Source: a virus
Virus record (IMG/VR): IMGVR_UViG_3300030107_003322
Location: 1-43,227 of that record
DNA length: 43,227 nucleotides
Reading direction: 5' to 3' (one strand)
This document shows, piece after piece, positions 15,241 through 24,000 of the stretch (positions are counted from its first letter, which is position 1; the number at the start of each line of letters is the position of its first letter). The position numbers and the translations under genes are program-made. The notes under the pieces are model-generated. The model made no database searches. It worked only from the letters and a program-made list of their open reading frames with translations, and was not told where the DNA came from.

Positions 15241-16415
15241 TGACAATAGATGAAATGCATATAGGAGTACAGCATGGGGTTGACAAAATCAACTCCATGC
15301 ATTCCGACGTTTTACTTCCAGAGGAAATAGATCTAGAATTGAATAAAAATATTTTAAGATTTATTAATACTAGATTTAATCCTCGAGGTAATAGATATCA
15401 AAAAGGTTTTGAAATGTCTCAAAAACGTATAGACGATTTAAGAACTTTAGTGATAGAGCAAAGTATTCCTACAGCATATAAAGGACATGTATTTGATAAT
15501 ACTTGGGTAGATGCTGCATTTTTACCTTCAGATTATTTATATTTAATAAATGTAAAATCTTTAGTAAGATCAAATAAATGTAAAGATTTTTGTCACACAG
15601 TAGCAGTTGCGCAAATGAAGCCTTTAGCATTTATATTAAATGTAAATTTAACAATGCACGTTACTCCTAGTGGAGGTTTACCAGCTACTTTTACTAGTCC
15701 TGCAAATGCATATATTGGTTATGAATCGTTGGGTCAAAGTAATGCTCCACTGTTAACTCAAGTAACTAAAAAATATCCTGGTGCTTCAGGTTCAACAGCT
15801 CAATTAAAAAGCTTTTTTACAAATTCTTCTAATTGGTTATTTCCGGGAGTGTCAATTACTGATATGGGAGGTACATTGCTTAAGGTTGAAATGCCAATAG
15901 GAAATACTACACAATTTGATTATTTAGGAATAGTTTGGTATGACAATACTAGTGCTGCTGGGGTAGATCATCCTGGCCAAACAGATGATGCGGGAGGTAA
16001 TTCTCATCCTCATACTGCGTCAGGAATATTTAGTTCATCTTCTTTTTGGGGAGAAAAAAGATACCCTTGTGATGATGATTTTACACATACAGTTGGGATA
16101 AATGAATTTGCTCAACATGATGATATATATACAGTATTACAAGATCCATTTAATAAAACAACATACAAATCACCTTTATTTACAATTAAGGAAGATTATA
16201 TAGAAGTGTATACTGATAATACATTTATAATAAATGATATTAAAGTTACATATTTAAAACAACCTGCAGAAGTAAATGCAGGTAATAATATAGATTGTGA
16301 CCTGCCTCAACATACTCATCAAGAGATTGTTGATATGACAGTTGCCACAATTTTAGAGGGACTTTCAGATCCTCGATACCAAAGTAGCAATATGGAGTTA
16401 TTAAAATCTGAATAA
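15240..16415 (+). CDS. Probable neck/tail ring or connector protein, 391 aa
   Basis: The N-terminus is helical with MHIGVQHGVDKINSMHSDVL and LELNKNILRFINTRF; residues around 95-110 carry AAFLPSDYLYLINVKSL. The LPSDYxYL motif is characteristic of head-to-tail connector and ring proteins of short-tailed phages, and a close variant (CLPSDLYYINLV) occurs in the gene at 40835. The middle (about 135-270) is an inserted Gly/Ser/His-rich domain, and the C-terminal part has KVTYLKQPAEVNAG followed by a helix (HTHQEIVDMTVATILEGL), the usual end of such connectors. It probably sits in the neck below the portal. Confidence 0.62.
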   Translation: MTIDEMHIGVQHGVDKINSMHSDVLLPEEIDLELNKNILRFINTRFNPRGNRYQKGFEMSQKRIDDLRTLVIEQSIPTAYKGHVFDNTWVDAAFLPSDYLYLINVKSLVRSNKCKDFCHTVAVAQMKPLAFILNVNLTMHVTPSGGLPATFTSPANAYIGYESLGQSNAPLLTQVTKKYPGASGSTAQLKSFFTNSSNWLFPGVSITDMGGTLLKVEMPIGNTTQFDYLGIVWYDNTSAAGVDHPGQTDDAGGNSHPHTASGIFSSSSFWGEKRYPCDDDFTHTVGINEFAQHDDIYTVLQDPFNKTTYKSPLFTIKEDYIEVYTDNTFIINDIKVTYLKQPAEVNAGNNIDCDLPQHTHQEIVDMTVATILEGLSDPRYQSSNMELLKSE

Positions 16416-16449
16416 GTAAAATAGTTATTAACCATTAAAATTAAATAAA

Positions 16450-17439
16450 ATGGCAAAACATGTATTCGTAGACAGCACAGCATCAGCTACTGCTGCTTAC
16501 ACATTAGCAACAAACGCAGCTTTCAATGGTAATGCAGCTGGTTTAATTGGTTTGTGGAGTTTGGATTTAGGAGACCATATTGGTGGAGCTTCTGCTGCTG
16601 AAGACTTTTTTGATGGTACATCAATTGTACCTACAAGATTTCAGTTTACTCAAACACCTGCATCTGGTATGACTTATGCTACAGGTATTCTTGAATCTGC
16701 AAATGTAAAGCTTATAACGCACCAACCTCACGTAGTTAGTGCAAAAGCTGTAACTACTAACGTTACAATTAACAATTCTGGATCAGCTTTAAACAGCGCT
16801 ACTTGGGGTTTGAAAATAATCCAAAGAGCAGGAATTAGTGATTATGAAGAATTTATTAATCCTTCAAGTGACAGAGTAGACAGAGTAGGGAAAATTATGA
16901 GTTATGAGTATGAATCAGATGCTACTGGTACTGTAACTGAAATAGCTAACGGTTTAGTAGCTGCAATTAATGCAGATGCTCATTCAATCGTAACAGCTGC
17001 TTCTGGGGGTGCTGGTCAACTTCAGCTTACAGCTAAAGATTATGGCGTTGGTTTCCAAGTAATAGATACTAGTGCAACTACTATGACTTATGCTTCTGGA
17101 ACTATCGTTGGAACTTGGGGTGCTACTGAAGGTTATGGTAATGGATGGCAAGCTGTTATGGCTGAGAAAAAGTCTAGACACCATAAAGGTGCTTATCACA
17201 ACAGACTTTGGTTACCAAAAAGCGGACCTGAATTATTTGCAGACACAGCTAAAACTTATGACATCACAACAATTGTGTTGAATGGTGGTGTAAGACAAGA
17301 TGCAACTAATGCAAAAGATGATCAAATAGTTGAATTATGGATTCCATCTGGATGGGCTTCTGGTTCTTCTACTTATGATTCTCTTTTTGATGGAGCTTCT
17401 GAGTCTGGAACTGATTTACAAATTATTTATAGCGCATAG
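16450..17439 (+). CDS. Virion structural protein, 329 aa (decoration or tail-tube-like)
   Basis: Ala/Thr/Gly-rich throughout, as in highly expressed virion proteins. Residues about 155-205 hold a recognisable module found in several tail sheath/tube and fibre proteins: a helix ITEIANGLVAAINA-like stretch (VTEIANGLVAAINADAHSI) followed by strands QLQLTAKDYGVGFQV. The rest is strand-rich and ends LQIIYSA. A related helix-plus-strand module recurs in the protein at 30988. A terminator follows, so the gene ends a transcription unit that starts near 14400. Its precise place in the particle is unknown. Confidence 0.55.
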   Translation: MAKHVFVDSTASATAAYTLATNAAFNGNAAGLIGLWSLDLGDHIGGASAAEDFFDGTSIVPTRFQFTQTPASGMTYATGILESANVKLITHQPHVVSAKAVTTNVTINNSGSALNSATWGLKIIQRAGISDYEEFINPSSDRVDRVGKIMSYEYESDATGTVTEIANGLVAAINADAHSIVTAASGGAGQLQLTAKDYGVGFQVIDTSATTMTYASGTIVGTWGATEGYGNGWQAVMAEKKSRHHKGAYHNRLWLPKSGPELFADTAKTYDITTIVLNGGVRQDATNAKDDQIVELWIPSGWASGSSTYDSLFDGASESGTDLQIIYSA

Positions 17440-17466
17440 CATTATAAATTAAATTAATATGAAAAT

Positions 17467-17491
17467 TAGGGGTGAAATTCCCCTAGTTTTT
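17467..17491 (+). terminator. Terminator after the 16450 structural gene
   Basis: TAGGGG 17467-17472 pairs with CCCCTA 17480-17485 around a seven-base loop and is followed by GTTTTTATATTTTT. This is a classic stem and T-tract placed 28 bases past the stop codon, immediately before a new promoter-like box. Confidence 0.75.
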
Positions 17492-17492
17492 A

Positions 17493-17500
17493 TATTTTTG
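17493..17500 (+). promoter_or_regulatory. -7 box (TATTTTTG) for the adhesin transcription unit
   Basis: TATTTTTG matches TAnnTTTG, 23 bases upstream of the ATG at 17524 and directly after a terminator, so it most likely starts the transcript of the Cys-rich and giant adhesin genes. The -33 position overlaps the terminator stem and has no TTG. Confidence 0.45.
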
Positions 17501-17523
17501 TAACATTTAAAAAATAAAAAATT

Positions 17524-18069
17524 ATGGCTTTAACAGCGACTATTTCAGGGGACTGTAAAATTCTAACAATTGCAGGAGGAGCAGACTATGCAAACGCAGA
17601 TGTCGATATCTATTGGAATGATGTAACTATATCATCTATACCAAGAGAAACTTCCGCTCCTTACAATCCAATTTTAAGTTTAACTTCAGCAGGAGATTTA
17701 ATATTATCTTTAAGTAATTTTATAGATGATACTGGTGCTAGCTCAACAACATATACTCATTTTAATGGTATTTTTAAAATTGTAGTTACTACTGCAACAG
17801 GGACTCATGAATTAGGAGCAGTTGGTATGTGTGATATCAATTGTTGTTTAGCCGCAAAAACAAAAGAATTATTAAACTGTAAGTGTACTGAATGTAAAGA
17901 ATGTGCATCTATACTTGCAGATATAGCAAAGATATTTTTATTATTACAAGGAGCAAAAACAAATGTAGGAGGATGTGTTCAAACTACTACTCTATATGAA
18001 AAGTCTATAGATGAGTATTTGAAAGCTAAAGAGATTTGTGGAGTTCAGAATTGTAATTGTGATTGTTAA
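17524..18069 (+). CDS. Virion-type protein with Cys-rich helical tail, 181 aa
   Basis: Two parts are visible. Residues 1-105 are a beta-rich domain (LTATISGDCKILTIAGGADY, then FKIVVTTATGTHELGAVG). Residues 106-181 are helical with about fifteen cysteines (CDINCCLAAKTKELLNCKC, CKECASILADIAKIFLLLQG, ending CGVQNCNCDC). No signal peptide. The Cys-rich tail could bind metal or form disulfides once the particle is outside the cell. It lies 13 bases upstream of the giant SprB-repeat gene, whose C-terminus is also Cys-rich, which suggests that the two products assemble together. Family not recognised by name. Confidence 0.6.
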   Translation: MALTATISGDCKILTIAGGADYANADVDIYWNDVTISSIPRETSAPYNPILSLTSAGDLILSLSNFIDDTGASSTTYTHFNGIFKIVVTTATGTHELGAVGMCDINCCLAAKTKELLNCKCTECKECASILADIAKIFLLLQGAKTNVGGCVQTTTLYEKSIDEYLKAKEICGVQNCNCDC

Positions 18070-18082
18070 AATAAATTAAATT

Positions 18083-21000
18083 ATGGCTTGGAACCCTTCA
18101 CCCCCTCCTGGGCATACTTCAGGAGTTTCACATTTTGATGCTGCATTTGATGGTCTAAGATTTGCTTTAGTTAAACTAGATAATTTTAGTTTACATATGA
18201 TAAAGCCTACATGGACTTGTAATGTTAAAGGTTCAGGGTCTGGAAGTAGATGGGGTACTCAACATCAGTTTTTTGGTTATCAGGATACATTAACTCCAAT
18301 TGTTATGAGAACCGGAAGTGAAGGATCTTCATCATGTGTTACTCAATCTCCTTTAGGGTGGAATAATAATATTACTCCTTCATTTTCACATTGTACTCCT
18401 TATATTAGAAATGCTAATGTTGATATTAGTGCTTGTGAACCTGCTGGTCAATCAACTTATGGATTTGGATTTTCTTCAATGGTAGATTGTGAACAAGGAT
18501 GGGAATCTGGTGTAGCTAGTAATAATCTGTGGAATGGGTATAGCGGCTCTTGTGGAGGTGTAGCTTATAGCCAAAATACACATAAATCTTGCCATTGTTA
18601 TGAATGTTATAGAGGTGGAAATACAAGTTCGTGTACGCCCTCAACGTATCATCCTGCAGGAGCTACTCCTGTACATTATTCTACAAATATTGGTGATAAT
18701 TTTTATGGTATACATGAAAATAGTTGGACTATAGGTGGATGGGGTTTGAATGGCGCTGCTCCTGAAGGGGGAGGTGCTTATAGTGATACTAAGTGGATGA
18801 ATTTATATGGAGGAGGCGCTCAACTTTGGGGATCTCCTGCTACTCAATCTCATCAACATAATACTAGTTATTACTCTGTAGGAATGACTATGAATGATAT
18901 TACCTTAAATTCTAGTTTTATATACAAACCTTTTCCTGTTAATGATAATAGTCCATCAGGAGATGTAGGTAATGTTATATACCCTGTAGAATCAAACGCT
19001 AATATAAATATTGAGCAGAATAAATATGGTCTTGATGATAATATAAGTTATTACGCTATTATATTAATACCTACTCATCCAAGCCATAAAGCAGCTGGTG
19101 CTTTATCTTCACAATTTGAATTTAAACTTCATATGGAAAGAACTAGTGATGCTCATAAGAAAGCATATGCAGATTTATGGCCTTCGGCACTAGGACCTAG
19201 TTCCTATTCAAGTGAGGATCATTGGTATGTAATGGGTAGTTATGCTGTAGATAGCTCAGCATTTGATAGTACCGGACAAGCTCAATATGATTGGTATTTA
19301 GCTGAATCAAATACAGGTATGATGCATAATGCTTTTGCAGGAAATGATAGTGGAGATGAGTATCATCAAGTATTTGGAGGTATTATGGATGGAGAATTTG
19401 CACGTCTAGACGATGCTTGGTGGATGGATGATGGTGGCCCAAATGGTAATCCATGGAATGTAGAGTTATTAAGTGAAATACAAAAGCATATGATTAAAGA
19501 GGCTTGTTATCATAGGCTTGATACAAATTTACTACCGGATGATAGAGAGACTACAATATTAGTAACTAAAACACCTGCATGTGCTCCAGCTTGGAATGTT
19601 GTAGATGAAGGTTTATATTGGTTTAATGCTGGTGATCCTAATGAGCATATTATTATTGAAGATGATAATCCTTATTTTAATTTACACGTAACTGATAAAT
19701 CTAGCGGTAAAACAATAGTATTTAAAGATGTAGCTACAGGTATACAAGATACTAAATATGGCCGAGATTCTTACACTCTTCCTCAAGAACAGGGATTATC
19801 TTCACATTATTCAGGTCTATCGTGGAGACAAGGGCATAATGGTATGACTATTGCTGCTGAATTAATACAAGATTGGGAGAGTTATATTTTTAGTGAGACT
19901 CCATCTTTTAGTTGGGATGATATTAAAGTACATACTTTAAGAACTGTAGGATGGGATTCTTATATCGCAGACACAGGAGGTGCGGGAGTAAGTCATGGTT
20001 CCGGATATATGGACCCAACAGGAACTATAAGAGGTGCGTTTTATGAATTTGATGGTAGAACATATTTAAAGCCGCCAAATGAAATGACAGTTAAACCTTC
20101 TAGATATATACATCATGTATATGGAGATGCTACGGATAATGCTGGATGTACAGGTAAAGTACTTAGCAGACATCCTGTAGGAGCTCTGTGTGGTCATACA
20201 AATGCTCCTGGTAGTAATTATCATAATATATATGGTGCTACTACACAAGGATTTAATGATGAAATGGTTGGTCTGATGTATATAGGATTAAAAAATGCTT
20301 ATGGAGTTGGTATAAACGGAGCTCCTATTAGTAATACTAATACTGCAGTATGTTGGCCTAATGGACCTCAACCTTTAGTAACTTATGGTGCAGATACTGC
20401 AGATAATACTCTTGGTCTTTGGAGTTATGGTAATGGAGTTAATATATATGTTAGTCATGCAACTGGAAATTATGTTTGGCCAGATCATACTCATACTAGT
20501 ATTGCAAATTGGAATGCTAATCATGGTATTTTACCTTTCCATACAAATGCATCAGCTAATACAAATAATCAATGGGCAATTTGTACAGGTAATGGTATGA
20601 TTTATAATACTACTCCACTTAATACTCAATGTACTTGTAATTGTGCTGTTACAGCATTAGCAAAATGTAGTACTGGTAATGGATCTGTAACTGTTACTAT
20701 AGATAATGTCCCTCCTTCAGGTGTAACTATTGATGATATTTCCTTTTCAGGTTCTATAACAACTATTCCTTCTAATCCTACCGGATCTCAAGGAACAATA
20801 AATAGTACTACAAATTATTATTTTCTTGCTCCTGCAGGAACACATACAGTAAGTATAGATATAACAGACGGAGCTAGTAGTTATACTATAACTCAAACAG
20901 TAACTATTGGTGTAAATTTAGATATAACTTATAGTATAGATAGTGCTGTAGTACACCAAGCTCCTACTTGTTCTACAGATGGAATTGTAAGAGTTCAATT

Positions 21001-24000
21001 TGATTGTGCAAACGTATCAGGTGGTACTCAAGGAGGATCTGGAGGTTTAAAATGGGCAATATTTAAAGATAATTCAGGTACTTGGGATTATGAAAATGAT
21101 GGACATCCTTTTGCAGCCACAACTGTATATAACGGTGTAACAGGTTCAGGAGTTCCAGGATCATCTTGTCCAAATATTGTTTTTGCGGGGTCTTCTTGTA
21201 ATGATAAAGAGTTTGATATAGATGGTCTTTCAGACGGTACATATAGAGTGGTTCTTTTTGAAGCTGGAAGTATTCCTAATGGTAGTACAGATTATACTAC
21301 TTGGTATGATAGATGTTTTGATCATGCAGATGTTATAGTTTCTACTGGTACTATTGCTTTAAGTGCAACTGGAACTGGAGCGGCATGTGCTCCTGTAGAT
21401 CGTGAACATGATTATAGTGGATATAATGGCACAACCGATGGTACAGGATATATGGTAACTTGGCCTTCACTTACTCCTTCTAATATGGGTACTATAGTAG
21501 TTACTATGACTGGTGTGTCTACTACAGGTAATTACACTTTGACCCATACAATGCCAAATACATCAACTACCACATCACAAAATGCATTTCCAACTGGGGG
21601 TACTGATACATATACTGCATTAGAAAAATACTGTGCTCCCGGAACTCATACTTTTACTATTACAGATGCTGTTGGATGTACAGCTACTACGACTTATACT
21701 GTAAATGAGCCTACTCAAATGAGTTGGGATACTATACCTTCTGCAACTAGTCCTCCTTGTTCTGGAGGTTCAGGTTCAATTTCTGGAGGTGTTGCTCTTG
21801 CAGGCGGATGTGGAGGTAATGTGCAATATGCAATATCTTTAAGTACTATTGGTAATTCTACTTGGAGCGGGGGTGCTGGAAGTTGTTGTTGGGATATAGA
21901 TGCAGACTTATACTCTACATGGCAAAATACATCAGCTTTTACTCTACCAGCAGGTTCATATCGAGTATGGGCAAAAAATACATGTGGATGTTTACTTAGA
22001 TCAGATATTTTAACTATTGGAGCAGGAGGTTCTTTATCTAGTACTATAGCTGTTACAAATCCAGGATGTACAGGAGGTGTAGCAAGTATAGCGGTATCAG
22101 CAAGTGGTGGTACTGGTCCTTATACATATACTTGGACAACAGTAACTACAGGAACAGCAGGGGTTGCAGACCCTTCTTTTATAGCTCCAGCAACTAGTTC
22201 AAACTCATTTACACAACAAGCTCCAGGAGGTACTTATGATTACGAATGTCTTGTTCAAGATTCTCTTGGATGTCAGCAAATTCTTACAGCTTCTACTATT
22301 GCAGGAGCACCTTTAAATATAACAGCAGTAGTATCTTCAATAAGTTGTGCAGGCGGAAGTAATGGTTCAATTGATGTTACAGTAACTGGAGGAACTCCAG
22401 GATATACTTATCAATGGTCAGGAAGTTCTAGCGCAACAAGTCAAGATCTTTCTAGTTTAGGAGTAGGTACGTATACTTTATTAGTAACAGATAGTACAGG
22501 AGGTACTCCTTGTACTGCTACAGATACTTGGACAATAGCTTCTACAGGAGGAGCAGAAGGATGGGTAGATATTAATCAATATGCTTGGTCTGGATATAAT
22601 ACTGCTTATGGAGATTCTATTACAGGAACAGCAGCTGATAATAATACATATGGAAAATATGGAGGACCTACATGTCCTAATAGTAAAGATGGAACAATAA
22701 GATTAATGCTTGACTCTACTACTCCAGTGGTGGGAGCGTCTTTCCCATTTGAAGTATGGTTAAGTAATGATGGAGGAGCAAATTATTATAGGGCTGCAAC
22801 TAGTGCCGGAGGTAGTAACTGGTTAAGTATTACAACTACTGATCTAGTTAATCCATCAACAGGAGTACAAACTGGAACAGGAGTAGTTTATGACCCACAA
22901 ACTGCAGTAGACGGCGTTGATTACTTTGAAATAACTGGAAATGTAGATAAATGGAATCCAGGAACAGGTGATGAAGTATTACCATTTACTGAAGGATCTA
23001 CTTGGCGTATTAAATTAATAGAAGACGGAGCTTCAGGGTGTTTTGCTGAATTTGATACAACAATATTACCAAGTGATTATAGAACTGTATTAAATCAAGC
23101 AGTTGCTACAAATCCTACATGTTGTGGATGTAGTTCTTATGGAGCTAGTATAGCAACTAATGTATGTAATGGAAGTATAGATAATACTCCAATTAGAGGA
23201 ACATATGAAGATCATATAAATACTAATTATACATATTTATGGACATATGCAGGAGATAATCAAACAATATGCTCTCATCCGGGACATAATAATACAAATA
23301 CACAATGGTCTAATAAAACTACACAAGATTTAACAGCTGAATGGCCTGGAACGTATACTATATTAACAACTGATTCTTGCGGTGGAACGGATTCAGATGA
23401 TATATATTTATGGAATCCTGTAGTATATATAGATGATATTACATGGGTTCCGCCTCAATGTATAGACTGCTGTACTGGAACTCTTACAATAACTGCACAC
23501 GGAGGTGATGGTAATTTATTTGCTTCTTTAGATAATGGTTCAACATGGGTATCAATAGCAGGTTCATCTTACCCATCTGTCTACACATTCACTAATATGT
23601 GTGGAGGTATTAGTAATATATGGGTAAAAGATGGTTCAGGATGTGCTGTAGAATATTTTGCAGATCCAGATGATGGAACTCTATTACCTTCTTATTCAGA
23701 TAATTGTTTTGCAAATGCTAATCAATCAGGTATAATAAGTACTTCAGGAACGTGGACACCTACTCATAATAGTTCTACATTAGGAACGGCAACAGCTAGT
23801 GCTTTTACAGAGTCTTCTCCTACTAAAATAGAATTAATACCAGTATCTAATTTTACTGATGCTACTGCTTGTATTGCTAGTCATAATATTATTCCAGGGG
23901 ATACTAATGGAGAAATAAATTTATTTATTACTGGAGGAACAGGTCCTTATGAAGTTGCTATTGTAGCACAGGCGGGTCCTTTTTATACTCCTAGTGTTCC

